DNA of 64,000 nucleotides from Fodinibius sediminis. GTDB lineage: Bacteria; Bacteroidota; Rhodothermia; Balneolales; Balneolaceae. The position numbers and the translations under genes are program-made. The notes under the pieces were generated by a model. That model was not told where the DNA came from, did no database searches, and saw only the letters and a list, made by a program, of their open reading frames with translations. Shown here one piece after another: positions 27,111-36,007 of this stretch. Each line of letters begins with the position of its first letter. The stretch's first letter is position 1. The DNA lies in the NCBI RefSeq assembly GCF_900182555.1, contig NZ_FXTH01000008.1, positions 153,564 through 217,563 of the forward strand, written 5' to 3'.

Positions 27111-28520
27111 ATGTCTGATTCTGATAAATCTGCACGACGTTCTTTTCTAAAAAAAATTGGTATCGCCACTGCTGGAATCTTCAGCACGCCTTTTATTTTC
27201 GGAAGCCGTAAGCATCCCCCCAACGCAGTTGTACTGGAACCGGGCGCTGATTCAAATCGATCGCAATCCTATTCCCGGAACGATCAGATTCAGCTTGCCC
27301 TGATTGGGGCCGGAAAAATGGGACAGGGCAATCTTCGGGTAGCACTTGAACACGAGGGCGTTGAGCTGGTGGCAGCCTGCGACCTGTATGACAGCCGTCT
27401 GAATAGATGCAGGGAACGCTTCGGCAACCATGTTGACACCACCACCGACTATCGTGAGATATTGACCCGTGAGGATGTAGATGCGGTTGTTATTGCGACC
27501 CCGGATCACTGGCATAATACTATAGCTGTAGATGCCCTGAACAGTGGCAAGGCTGTCTATCTTGAAAAGCCGATGGTCCAGCATATCGAGGAAGGCTATG
27601 GGATCATTGAAGCGGCTGAGGAGAATTCGCAGCCGGTCATTGTCGGCAGTACGTCTACCAGTGACATTGTCTACCGGAAAGCCCGGGAGTTGTATAGAAA
27701 TGGGCAGATAGGGGAGCTGAATCTGGTGGAGTCTCACTATGACCGCTATTCCGCGATGGGTGCATGGCAGTACTCCATTCCGCCCGGCGCATCTACGGAT
27801 AACGTTGACTGGGATATGTTCCTGAAGGATCTTCCTGAGATCCCGTTTGATCCCAAGCGATTTTTCAGATGGAGAAATTACCGTGATTATGGTACTGGCG
27901 TGGCCGGAGATCTTTTTGTACACTTGTTTTCGGGTATTCACCTGGTTACCGGTTCAAAAGGCCCCGAACGGATCATGTCTACAGGCGGACTCCGATTCTG
28001 GAATGATGGGAGAGACGTACCGGATATGATGACCGGGATGTACGATTACCCGGAGACGGAATCGCATCCGGCTTTTAATTTAACACTGCGGGTTAACCTT
28101 GCCGATGGATCGGGAGGTGGCCGGATGATGCGTTTTGTAGGATCAGAAGGCGAGATAACTATAGCCGGCGACCAGGTCACATTGAAAAAGGCCAGGCTTC
28201 CCGACCGCCCGGGCATGAGTATTTACGAATTCGGATCAGAGGTCCGTGAAGAATACAGGGAATATTATGAGGAGAAATATGGCAAGGAACAGCGTCCGAC
28301 GGCAACACAGACGGAAGTTGTTACCTACAAGGCCCCGGAGGGCTACAGCTCGCGCTACGATCATTTTGACAATTTTTTCAGGGCCATCCGCAACGGTACA
28401 AAGCTGATCCAGGATGCCCGATTTGGTTTGCGGGCGGCTGCACCGGCACTGGCCAGTAACCTGAGTTATTTCCAGAATGAGATGATCAACTGGGATCCGG
28501 AGGCGATGCAGCTTGTCTGA
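27111..28520 (+). CDS. Tat-exported Gfo/Idh/MocA family oxidoreductase
   Basis: An NAD(P)-dependent oxidoreductase acting on a sugar or sugar derivative. The N-terminus SARRSFLKKIGIATAGI is a twin-arginine signal, so it is exported folded with its cofactor, as for glucose-fructose oxidoreductase and related periplasmic enzymes. The Rossmann motif is LIGAGKMGQGN, the second strand ends in an Asp (AACDLYDS), and the catalytic-lysine motif is EKPM. The C-terminal half is the Gfo/Idh/MocA alpha/beta domain of the longer bacterial group. It follows susD by 84 bp. In other Bacteroidota, exported members of this family perform 3-keto-glycoside chemistry; that role here is an inference. Confidence 0.92.
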   Translation: MSDSDKSARRSFLKKIGIATAGIFSTPFIFGSRKHPPNAVVLEPGADSNRSQSYSRNDQIQLALIGAGKMGQGNLRVALEHEGVELVAACDLYDSRLNRCRERFGNHVDTTTDYREILTREDVDAVVIATPDHWHNTIAVDALNSGKAVYLEKPMVQHIEEGYGIIEAAEENSQPVIVGSTSTSDIVYRKARELYRNGQIGELNLVESHYDRYSAMGAWQYSIPPGASTDNVDWDMFLKDLPEIPFDPKRFFRWRNYRDYGTGVAGDLFVHLFSGIHLVTGSKGPERIMSTGGLRFWNDGRDVPDMMTGMYDYPETESHPAFNLTLRVNLADGSGGGRMMRFVGSEGEITIAGDQVTLKKARLPDRPGMSIYEFGSEVREEYREYYEEKYGKEQRPTATQTEVVTYKAPEGYSSRYDHFDNFFRAIRNGTKLIQDARFGLRAAAPALASNLSYFQNEMINWDPEAMQLV

Positions 28521-28620
28521 ATTCAGTGCTGCAACAGATGATTGAGTACGGAGACCGGTTTTTTATGAAAGGATGGACTTACTGTAATTATTAATAATAA
28601 CAATCGTAAAACAATTTAAT

Positions 28621-29502
28621 ATGATGAGAGAAATAAAAAACATACTTGTGCTGACGCTGCTGGTGGGGCTTGTAAGCTCTCCGGCTTTTGCACAACCGGA
28701 AACCCCGGTTAGTGAATGGACCGGAAAAACGATTCTGCTTGTGGGTGCTCATCCCGATGACGACTCCAACTCATACGGCACGCTTTCCATGCTGCAGGAG
28801 AACGGGAATGAAGTCTATGTATTGTTGATGACGACGGGCAATGTGGGGACAAAAGACCCGGATATGACCCGCGATCGCCTGGCCAAGATCAGGCGTGGAG
28901 AAGAACTGCGTGCATTAAATGAGATTGGAATTCCGGAAGAAAACTATATCAACCTCGGCTACAATGATGGTATGCTTGAATTTACCGATCGCAAAGAGGT
29001 GGTGCGTCGTCTTGTCAAATGGTACAGAAAACTAAAACCTGATGTGCTGTTTGCCTTTGATCCGGGTTACGGATACCAGAAATGGCTGAAAGCCGACCAC
29101 CGGCGCGCTTCCTATTTAGCTGTGGATGCTGCACGAGCTGCGGAATGGCGGTTGATCTTCCCCGGCCAGATTACTCAGGATGGCCTGGAGAAGCACTGGA
29201 TCCAGGAATACATGTTTTACAGCGGGGTGGAGGAGGATAAAAATACTTGGGTAGACATCTCTGGCAAGCATGCCGACAGGAAATTCAATGCGGTATCAAA
29301 ACATGTCAGCCAGTTTAGCTCGGCGTGGGAAGACTATAATGGTTCCAATCTGGAGGCGGAGGATCTTCCGACGGAAGATCGGAATGAATTTTTGGACAAG
29401 ATGCGCAGCCGGGTATATGACAATAAGAAAGATGGGACGACGGTCGAAGGATTCAGGTATTACAAAGGCATACCCGATGGCATTGGGCATCGTCGTCATT
29501 AA
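28621..29502 (+). CDS. Secreted PIG-L family deacetylase
   Basis: A 293-residue zinc-dependent deacetylase of the PIG-L/LmbE family, which removes N-acetyl groups from GlcNAc-type substrates. The signal peptide runs MMREIKNILVLTLLVGLVSSPAFA. The zinc/catalytic motif is VGAHPDDDS (the usual AHPDDE with the last acid changed to Asp), and the second zinc site is in KADHRRAS. The middle carries the family LMTTGNVGT and RRGEELRALNEIGI. The ATG at 28624 is an alternative start. It lies 100 bp downstream of the oxidoreductase and probably acts in the periplasm on the ligand of the SusCD pair. Confidence 0.92.
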   Translation: MMREIKNILVLTLLVGLVSSPAFAQPETPVSEWTGKTILLVGAHPDDDSNSYGTLSMLQENGNEVYVLLMTTGNVGTKDPDMTRDRLAKIRRGEELRALNEIGIPEENYINLGYNDGMLEFTDRKEVVRRLVKWYRKLKPDVLFAFDPGYGYQKWLKADHRRASYLAVDAARAAEWRLIFPGQITQDGLEKHWIQEYMFYSGVEEDKNTWVDISGKHADRKFNAVSKHVSQFSSAWEDYNGSNLEAEDLPTEDRNEFLDKMRSRVYDNKKDGTTVEGFRYYKGIPDGIGHRRH

Positions 29503-29590
29503 CAGACGTACCATGGGCCGCAACGTGCTATACGGGCAGGCATGAGAAGGCGCCAGGCAGAGATGATGGCATTTTGAAATGAATTCTTAT

Positions 29591-29604
29591 TGTTAACATT
29601 AACA
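29591..29604. promoter_or_regulatory. TGTTAA-n2-TTAACA dyad ahead of the ECF sigma gene
   Basis: A perfect 6-bp inverted repeat with a 2-nt spacer ends 11 nt upstream of the sigma-factor ATG. It is well placed for an operator controlling the sigma gene. The evidence is symmetry and position only. Confidence 0.3.
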
Positions 29605-29615
29605 GATGAGAATAT

Positions 29616-30176
29616 ATGAATTCAGAAGAGGAACAGAGGGTAAGGGAAATTCGAAATGGAAATGAGGAAGCCTTTGAAGAACTGTTTTTTGAGTACTATG
29701 CCTCTTTGTGCGGCTATGCCTTGAAAATTTTAAAATCACGGGATCTGGCGCGTGATGCTGTACAGGAAGTTTTCCTGAAAATATGGAGAAATCGTGCGAG
29801 CTGGAATATATACCGCTCGCTGAAAGTATATCTTTACCAGGCTGTGAGGAATAAATCGCTTGATTTGCTCGAGAAAAAGAACCGACAGCAAAACCTTACC
29901 AAAGAATTGTCTGAACAGGCGTTAAACAGTCTGACAAAGCAGAAGATCGAGCAGCAGAAAAAATATGAACAGTCTGATGATGTGCTGCAACTCATCGAGG
30001 CCATATGGGATATTGCGGAAGAGATGCCCGAACGACGAAAGACAGTCTTCATCCTGCACCGTCGTAATGGACTCAGCTACAAAGAGATAGGTGATGTCAT
30101 GGGTATTACCCGGAAAACAGTTGAAAACCATATGGCCCTTGCGCTCCAGACGATACGGGAAGAAATCAATTATTAA
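29616..30176 (+). CDS. ECF-type RNA polymerase sigma-70 factor (Bacteroides expansion type)
   Basis: A 186-residue extracytoplasmic-function sigma factor. Region 2 spans about residues 20-90 (FEELFFEYYASLCGYALKIL, then AVQEVFLKIWRNR). Region 4 has EMPERRKTVFILHRRNGLSYKEIGDVMGI and the recognition helix TRKTVENHMALALQ. Factors of this group are normally held by a FecR-like anti-sigma protein and switched by a SusC-type transducer with an STN domain. The following gene encodes only the N-terminal part of such an anti-sigma, and the nearby SusC lacks STN, so the signalling chain is incomplete. Confidence 0.93.
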   Translation: MNSEEEQRVREIRNGNEEAFEELFFEYYASLCGYALKILKSRDLARDAVQEVFLKIWRNRASWNIYRSLKVYLYQAVRNKSLDLLEKKNRQQNLTKELSEQALNSLTKQKIEQQKKYEQSDDVLQLIEAIWDIAEEMPERRKTVFILHRRNGLSYKEIGDVMGITRKTVENHMALALQTIREEINY

Positions 30177-30251
30177 ATATTAATTTATGTAAATAAATAT
30201 AAATAGGTCAGATATACATTATTTTTTATTGGATATTTAAAGGTATTAAAT

Positions 30252-30560
30252 ATGATTAATCCTATTTTGATCCTGCGTTATTTGTCGGATGACTGTACTC
30301 CGGGGGAAGAAAGCGCAGTTGAACAATGGTTCAGAGGGGACGGCCGTAATACTTATGTCATGGAAGAGTATCGTACCATATGGGAATTATCAAAAAGTTC
30401 AGAAGTGGATTTTAGAAATTTATTTGATGTGGAAATCGGCTGGCTGGAATTAAGAGAACGTATGTCAGCGAAGTCCGTGCAAATGGACTACGGTAATGTT
30501 GAAGAGCGCACTGTTCAGGATGACTTTCCGTTGCGTATCCGGCTTTTCCTGGAAGAGTGA
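30252..30560 (+). CDS. Truncated FecR-like anti-sigma protein (N-terminal domain only)
   Basis: A 102-residue protein whose features (ILRYLSDDCTPGEESAVEQWFRGDGRN..., EEYRTIWELSK, DVEIGWLELRERM) match the cytoplasmic anti-sigma domain that opens FecR family proteins. Full-length members run on for about 200 more residues with a transmembrane helix and periplasmic FecR domain. Here the frame stops at TGA after LFLEE, and the 179 bp to the next gene contain no remaining FecR coding in any frame I could read. It follows the sigma gene by 75 bp. It may be a soluble sigma-binding protein or a decayed anti-sigma. Confidence 0.7.
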   Translation: MINPILILRYLSDDCTPGEESAVEQWFRGDGRNTYVMEEYRTIWELSKSSEVDFRNLFDVEIGWLELRERMSAKSVQMDYGNVEERTVQDDFPLRIRLFLEE

Positions 30561-30739
30561 GTGTTGTTGTCTGAAACAAAGGATAAATAGCGGTTCCGCC
30601 TGCCCATGTTATTTTATCCTGCCGTTAGTTTGAGTACGAATTGAATACCATCCAAGACTGAGAAGTTTGTTTTCTGCTGGTTATGATATGCCTGTAGTGG
30701 ATCACTGTATCGATGATTAGTTAAGAGTACAAAATTATT

Positions 30740-31603
30740 ATGGATGATTGCCTGATTGGGATAGATATAGACGCAACGACTATTCGTGTGGCCTGTATAC
30801 AGGACAATGAAATAGAGAATATGGTATCCGAAGAGATACGGGACAATGAGGATAAGTACCTGATCATCGATCAGATTGCTGTGCTGGTTGACCGCGTGCT
30901 TATACCGCAGGTGAGTGGAATCGGGCTGGGAGTGCCGAGTGTGGTGGATACCCAAAAGGGTATCGTATATGACGTGCAGAATATCCCATCCTGGGAGGAG
31001 GTCCCTGTAAAGGCAATTTATGAGAAAAAATTTCAGCTGCCGGTTTTTGTCAATAATAATGCCAACTGTTTTGTACTTGGTGAAAAGTATTTTGGCAAGG
31101 GACAGTCCTTCGACACTGTAGTCGGACTTGTCGTTTGTGATTCGGGACTGGGAGCCGGAATAATTATTGACGGTATGCTCTATGAAGGCCGGAACTGCGG
31201 GGCAGGAGAAGTCGGAATGTTTCCGTATCGCAATTCAATTATGGAGCATTATTGTTCGGGCCAGTTTTTCAGCAGAAGAGAGGGAATAACAGCATTGGAA
31301 GCCTGTCGGCTGGCCGCAGAAGGGAATGCCCAGATTCAGGCTCTTTTTGAAGAATTCGGCATTCATTTTGGAATTGCTGTAGAAGCAGTCATCTATGCCT
31401 ACGATCCGGAAATGATCATCATCGGGGGACCCATCAGCAGGGCATTTTCTTTTTTCAAGGATACCATGTATTCCTCGCTCGAAAGCTTTGCGTATCAGAA
31501 TTCACTGAAAAAAATTGCCATCGAAGTGACAGAAGACAAGCGAATAACTTTAAAAGGGGCTGCTGCTCTTGTCCTCGAAAATAAATTGAATTGTCAGGTG
31601 TAA
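30740..31603 (+). CDS. ROK family protein lacking the zinc motif
   Basis: A 287-residue actin-like ATPase-fold protein of the ROK family (sugar kinases and regulators); no DNA-binding helix-turn-helix is present, so kinase rather than repressor architecture. The phosphate-1 loop is DIDATTIRVAC instead of the usual DIGGTK. The catalytic region VFVNNNANCFVLGE keeps the ROK N-N-A-N pattern, and GLGAGIIIDG is the second glycine-rich loop. GAGEVGMFPY continues directly to MEHYCSG: the usual His and the CxCGxxGC zinc cluster are absent. It sits between the sigma pair and a sugar transporter. A glucose/GlcNAc-type kinase is likely by context, but activity is uncertain. Confidence 0.82.
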   Translation: MDDCLIGIDIDATTIRVACIQDNEIENMVSEEIRDNEDKYLIIDQIAVLVDRVLIPQVSGIGLGVPSVVDTQKGIVYDVQNIPSWEEVPVKAIYEKKFQLPVFVNNNANCFVLGEKYFGKGQSFDTVVGLVVCDSGLGAGIIIDGMLYEGRNCGAGEVGMFPYRNSIMEHYCSGQFFSRREGITALEACRLAAEGNAQIQALFEEFGIHFGIAVEAVIYAYDPEMIIIGGPISRAFSFFKDTMYSSLESFAYQNSLKKIAIEVTEDKRITLKGAAALVLENKLNCQV

Positions 31604-31676
31604 TTAAACGGACGCCTGCTGTCAAGGTCGGCATTCCCAGATATTGAGGTTCTAACTTTAATTCAATCAACATCAT

Positions 31677-32942
31677 ATGAAACGGAACTATTACCTCGTA
31701 GCACTTATTCTACTTACGTTTTTCGTAATTTCCTTTCTGACCAATATTATTGGTCCGCTTATCCCGGAAATTATTGAAGACTTTGATTTGAGCCTCACCA
31801 TGGTGGCGGTGTTGCCCTTCTCTTTTTTCATAGCCTACGGGGCCATGTCCATTCCGGCTGGATTGCTCATCGAGCGCTATACGGAGAAAAAAATCATGAT
31901 CAGCGCCTTTCTGGTGGCATTCAGCGGAGCCCTTCTGTTTGGCCTGTTTCCTGTTTATCTGATCGCGATTGTGTCTCTTTTTCTGATAGGTTCGGGAATG
32001 GCGATGCTGCAGGTCGCTATCAATCCGCTGCTTCGTGAAGCCGGGGGAGAAGAGCATTTTGCCTTCAATTCGCAGCTGGGGCAGCTCTTTTTTGGTTTGG
32101 CTTCGTTTCTGAGCCCGCTCGTTTATTCCTATCTGGTGGTTAATCTGGAGAGTGGCGTTACCGAGGGCATCCTGCTATCGGTACTGGCAGCGATGGTACC
32201 TTCCGAATTGCCCTGGATATCACTCTACTGGATTTTTGCTTTAGTTTCACTGTTGATGGTCATCATCATATCGATTTCCCGTTTTCCGGAAGTGGAGCGG
32301 AAGGAGGATGAGAAAGTAGGGGTGCTGGAAACCCTGGAATTGCTCAAGCGCCCGATGGTCTGGTTTTTCTTCCTGGGTATTTTCTGTTATGTGGGATCCG
32401 AACAGGGCGTCGCCAACTGGATTTCCGAGTTTCTCTCTACCTACCATGGCTATGATCCCCAGACCACCGGAGCCAGTACCGTCTCATGGTTCTGGGGTAT
32501 GATGACGGCTGGAACAGTGCTGGGACTATTATTATTGAAGGTCATGGACAGTCGCAGGGTGCTGATTAGCTTTACCACCGGGGCCCTGGTCTGCTTGACC
32601 CTGGCTCTGTTCGGAAGCGGATCTACAGCCCTTTATGCCTTCCCGGCTATTGGTTTTTTGATCGCCGTTATGTGGCCGGTTATCTTTTCACTGGCATTGA
32701 ATTCAGTGGCCGAAAGCCACGGCTCATTCTCCGGGATCCTGGTGACGGGCATTGTTGGAGGAGCCGTTGTACCACTCATTGTGGGCACCCTCGGCGATAT
32801 GATGGGCCTAAAGTTTGGTATGTTTTTCCTTTATCTCACCTTTGGCTATATCCTGAGCATCGGTTTCTGGGCCGAGCCCCTGGTCACCAATAAGACCATT
32901 GAATTTTCCACCCAGAAACGTGACAAACAAGAAGTGGGCTAA
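31677..32942 (+). CDS. MFS sugar transporter, FucP/NagP-like
   Basis: A 421-residue inner-membrane protein with 12 predicted hydrophobic helices. The N-terminal half (FLTNIIGPLIPEIIEDF, SIPAGLLIERYTEKK, GSGMAMLQVAINPLLREAGG, FNSQLGQLFFGLASFLSP) carries the marks of the sugar:H+ symporter group including FucP and NagP. The second half has VGSEQGVANWISEFL and SLALNSVAESHGSFSGILVTGIVGGAVVPL. It probably brings the monosaccharide product of the locus into the cytoplasm, next to the ROK protein 73 bp upstream. It converges on the protease gene. Confidence 0.9.
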   Translation: MKRNYYLVALILLTFFVISFLTNIIGPLIPEIIEDFDLSLTMVAVLPFSFFIAYGAMSIPAGLLIERYTEKKIMISAFLVAFSGALLFGLFPVYLIAIVSLFLIGSGMAMLQVAINPLLREAGGEEHFAFNSQLGQLFFGLASFLSPLVYSYLVVNLESGVTEGILLSVLAAMVPSELPWISLYWIFALVSLLMVIIISISRFPEVERKEDEKVGVLETLELLKRPMVWFFFLGIFCYVGSEQGVANWISEFLSTYHGYDPQTTGASTVSWFWGMMTAGTVLGLLLLKVMDSRRVLISFTTGALVCLTLALFGSGSTALYAFPAIGFLIAVMWPVIFSLALNSVAESHGSFSGILVTGIVGGAVVPLIVGTLGDMMGLKFGMFFLYLTFGYILSIGFWAEPLVTNKTIEFSTQKRDKQEVG

Positions 32943-33012
32943 TAATAGATGACGGGCGGCAGGGATGAGCAGGAAATGCCGGAACTGAGCCTGAAATGAT
33001 GGGCCTGTTAGC

Positions 33013-34050
33013 CTACAAAGCAAAACGATGTCGGCTGATCACCCTGCTGTTTTTATCAAGGAAAGAACGAATTTCACTGATGGGTATGGCCTGAGTAATG
33101 CCATAAGCAATCCTGTTTTTTTGCCCAAGAAAGATCTGGTCAGTATAGGGACGAATGACACCGGCCTGAACATCCTCTTCACTGTCGGGATAAGGGAGCA
33201 GAACTGTTTCCTGGGAGGCGGTGGCAGAGCGGGCCATGCCAAGCCATTCAAAACTTCTGAAATGGTCTCTGCTGCCGATAACGAGACCGCCGCTAATGCC
33301 GGGGTTGAACAGGGCGTCCATGATAAAAAAGCGGTGGGGGGGATTCCCGCGCGTGCTGGCTATGCCGCGGGTTATCATGGGAAATCCTTTTGGATAGCCC
33401 AGCACATATAAAAAGGAACCCAGCCTGAGATGCTCCATCTGTCCCATAGGGAAGCGGAGGGCCCGGTGCTGCGACTGGGTATCGGGATTGAGGGTTGTCG
33501 ACAGGAGAGCGAGGTCCGAGAGCCTGTCTTCGGCAATAATTTCGAAATTTGTCAATTCGCTGACGGTGAACAGCAGATTGGTCTGTCTCCTTTTAATACT
33601 TATGGATTCGATATAGGTGTTTTGTTCGTAGCCCTCATCGATGAAATAATTGATCAAGGTATCCGGAGAGGTAACTGAATGGGCACAGGTGATGAGCAGA
33701 GCCTCGCCGTTGTCATTAAGGTCGAGGATGATAGAAGTGCCCGCTGTACTTTCATCATCGCTGTATTGCTGAGAGGCTATCTCTTTCAGATTGCTTGTTC
33801 TCACATCCGACAGACGGACCTCCGGTTTGTCGAAAACATAGGTATTGTAATGAGACGTTGATACAATCCGGATGAGGGACTCCTGTGCGTCCTCAAGCTG
33901 ATCGGAGATGTCGCGGTGTGGAAAAGCTGTCGTGTAGGTATCCGGCTGGCCGGTGCGGGCAGCAGAAACGGACGATTCTTGGGGAACGCTACAGGAAGTA
34001 ACCCACAGGGTTAGGAAAAAAAAGGATGTAAAAGCCACGTACTTATCCAT
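33013..34050 (-). CDS. Trypsin-like serine protease lipoprotein
   Basis: A 345-residue lipoprotein: the signal MDKYVAFTSFFFLTLWVTSC has lipobox VTSC with Cys20. After a polar linker, a chymotrypsin-fold domain shows a full triad: His124 (ITCAHSV), Asp179 (DRLSDLALL) and Ser253 (NPGISGGLV). No PDZ domain follows; the C-terminal 90 residues are unassigned. It resembles S1C/HtrA-like proteases without PDZ and probably acts in the periplasm or at the outer membrane. It stands alone, convergent with the sugar transporter and downstream of the antiporter on the same strand (112-bp gap). Confidence 0.8.
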   Translation of the reverse strand: MDKYVAFTSFFFLTLWVTSCSVPQESSVSAARTGQPDTYTTAFPHRDISDQLEDAQESLIRIVSTSHYNTYVFDKPEVRLSDVRTSNLKEIASQQYSDDESTAGTSIILDLNDNGEALLITCAHSVTSPDTLINYFIDEGYEQNTYIESISIKRRQTNLLFTVSELTNFEIIAEDRLSDLALLSTTLNPDTQSQHRALRFPMGQMEHLRLGSFLYVLGYPKGFPMITRGIASTRGNPPHRFFIMDALFNPGISGGLVIGSRDHFRSFEWLGMARSATASQETVLLPYPDSEEDVQAGVIRPYTDQIFLGQKNRIAYGITQAIPISEIRSFLDKNSRVISRHRFAL

Positions 34051-34162
34051 AGTAGCCAGATTGGGTTCATGCCTATCTATAATATATGAAAACTCTCCCT
34101 ATAAGTAGCAAAATCAAATCTCTGGCAGTACATTAGCCGGTTCTTTTGGGTGTACTGAACGA

Positions 34163-36007
34163 CTAGGTCGCAGATTTTTCCTCTCTGGCCATACTGAACA
34201 GCTGGGGATCCATGCCTTTCTGAATGGCTACATAGAGAATCAGGTCTCCCTCGGCGGGAACCGGAGGATTGTCCACGGTGAAGGGCACGACGGTAGTACC
34301 AGATTTTATCAGGAAAAGGGGAACCGGGTGTTGTTCCGTATTGTCACCCAGCTTATCAAAGGTATGATCTGCCGTTACTTCATGAGTTGTAATCTCGTGA
34401 TTATTTCTGAAAATCCTGGAGAGCCATTCAAAATTCAGTTTATCGTGAAATAAAATTCGTCCGCTTAAATTACTGCTTACATCCTTGTTGTCAGCTTTTC
34501 CGTGGGTATTGGGGGGGAGCTGGTACACATGGGAACGTCCGAATATTTCACTGAACCTCAGAGCGGCCAGCGAATTGACCTCGTCATTGGGAGTCAAGGC
34601 CAGCAACTGCCCGATACCATCGAGGTTTATCTCTTCAAGGGCATATTCGGAAAGCACATTGCCATGGTAATGCGGGATGTCCTGTGCTTTCGCACTGGCG
34701 ATATTTTTCCAGTTTGAATCCGCTATCATAACCCGTATGCCCGCTTTTTGAATAGCATTGGCCACCTTGAGCGCCCAATCGTGACCGCCGAGAATGAGCA
34801 CGCCGTTTGGCACCGGTTTGGCAACACCCAGCTTGCGGGCCACCCATGAAGCCGGAAGACCGTAGATGGTTACCGTGCTGATGATGACCAGGAATACAAT
34901 AGGTACCAGCTGGTCGGCTTGTTCAAAGCCATTTTGAGCGAGGGTAATGGCAAAGATGGAGGAGATGGAAGCGGCCACCACACCGCGCGGCGCCATCCAC
35001 GAAAGAAAGAGTTTCTCACGCCAGTTGACTTCGGAAAATAAGGTCGACACATAAACCGAGAGAGGGCGGGCGATGAAGATGAGGATAAAAAGAAATGCAA
35101 CCAGGCTCCAATCCAGATTAGCGAGCAGACTGCGCAGCTCCACGCGAGCCGCCAGCAGGATGAAGAGGGCAGACAAGAGCAGTACCCTGAGATTTTCCTT
35201 GAACTCGGTTATATGGTGGATATGGGCCGACTTCTGGTTTGCCAGTGCAATCCCCATCAGGGTCGTTGCCCAGAGGCCCGATTCGTGCTGCAGCATATTG
35301 GAAATGGTAAACACGGTAACCACGATCATAAGGCTTATCGGGTTTTGAAGATAATCGGGAAGCATATGCCGCTTCAGCAGGAAGTACAGCAGGGCCGCCC
35401 CCCCGAAGCCCGAAAGCGTACCAAAAAAGATCGTTTTGACAATACTCATTACGGCCAGGCTGGTTGCCGCCGTCAGACTTGTGCTCAGGATAACTTCAAA
35501 AACCAGCACTGCAAGCATGGCCCCGATTGGATCTATGATGATGCCTTCCCATTTGAGTATGGAACCGACCTGTCCCGACGGGCGCACCTGGCGCAGCAGC
35601 GGGATGATCACAGTAGGACCGGTCACAACCAGAATAGCCCCCAGCAGGATAGCGAGTTCCCACCCAAAATCAAATAGGTAGTGTGCCGAAACAGAGGTGA
35701 CAACCCAGGTGAGAATAACTCCGATGCTGACGAGGTTGCCTATAACACCGCCCACATTGTCCAATTCACTGAAGCGCAGGCTCAGTCCCCCTTCAAAGAG
35801 GATGATGGCTACCGCCACCGAAACAAAAGGAATGAGCAGGTCTCCCATTAATACATCGGGTTCGAGCACGCCCAGCACCGGCCCTGCCAGCAAACCGGAA
35901 ATCAAGAGAAGCAAAATGGCAGGCAGCTTCAGCCGCCATGCCACCCATTGCGCACCTACTCCAAAGATGAGAATACTTGTAATACCTACCAGTAAATGTC
36001 CTTCCAT
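34163..36007 (-). CDS. CPA1-type cation:proton antiporter with RCK/TrkA domains
   Basis: A 614-residue Na+(K+)/H+ antiporter. Residues about 1-390 form 12-13 membrane segments with the conserved VTGPTVIIPLLRQV (helix with a Thr-Gly-Pro break) and DPIGAMLAVLVFE, where the Asp is the expected ion-binding residue; GPVLG near the start and WMAPRGVVAASISSI near the end of the membrane part are also typical. Residues about 400-510 are a TrkA-N (RCK_N) nucleotide-binding domain starting GVLILGGHDWALK. The C-terminal part resembles RCK_C. The RCK module suggests gating by nucleotide or ions. It is transcribed divergently from the small membrane protein gene. Confidence 0.92.
   Translation of the reverse strand: MEGHLLVGITSILIFGVGAQWVAWRLKLPAILLLLISGLLAGPVLGVLEPDVLMGDLLIPFVSVAVAIILFEGGLSLRFSELDNVGGVIGNLVSIGVILTWVVTSVSAHYLFDFGWELAILLGAILVVTGPTVIIPLLRQVRPSGQVGSILKWEGIIIDPIGAMLAVLVFEVILSTSLTAATSLAVMSIVKTIFFGTLSGFGGAALLYFLLKRHMLPDYLQNPISLMIVVTVFTISNMLQHESGLWATTLMGIALANQKSAHIHHITEFKENLRVLLLSALFILLAARVELRSLLANLDWSLVAFLFILIFIARPLSVYVSTLFSEVNWREKLFLSWMAPRGVVAASISSIFAITLAQNGFEQADQLVPIVFLVIISTVTIYGLPASWVARKLGVAKPVPNGVLILGGHDWALKVANAIQKAGIRVMIADSNWKNIASAKAQDIPHYHGNVLSEYALEEINLDGIGQLLALTPNDEVNSLAALRFSEIFGRSHVYQLPPNTHGKADNKDVSSNLSGRILFHDKLNFEWLSRIFRNNHEITTHEVTADHTFDKLGDNTEQHPVPLFLIKSGTTVVPFTVDNPPVPAEGDLILYVAIQKGMDPQLFSMAREEKSAT

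Noticed and set aside
30561..30739. A search for the missing FecR C-terminal part downstream of the short anti-sigma gene
   Set aside because: No frame over these 179 bp reads as a transmembrane helix or FecR domain; stop codons are frequent, so a simple single frameshift does not explain the truncation.
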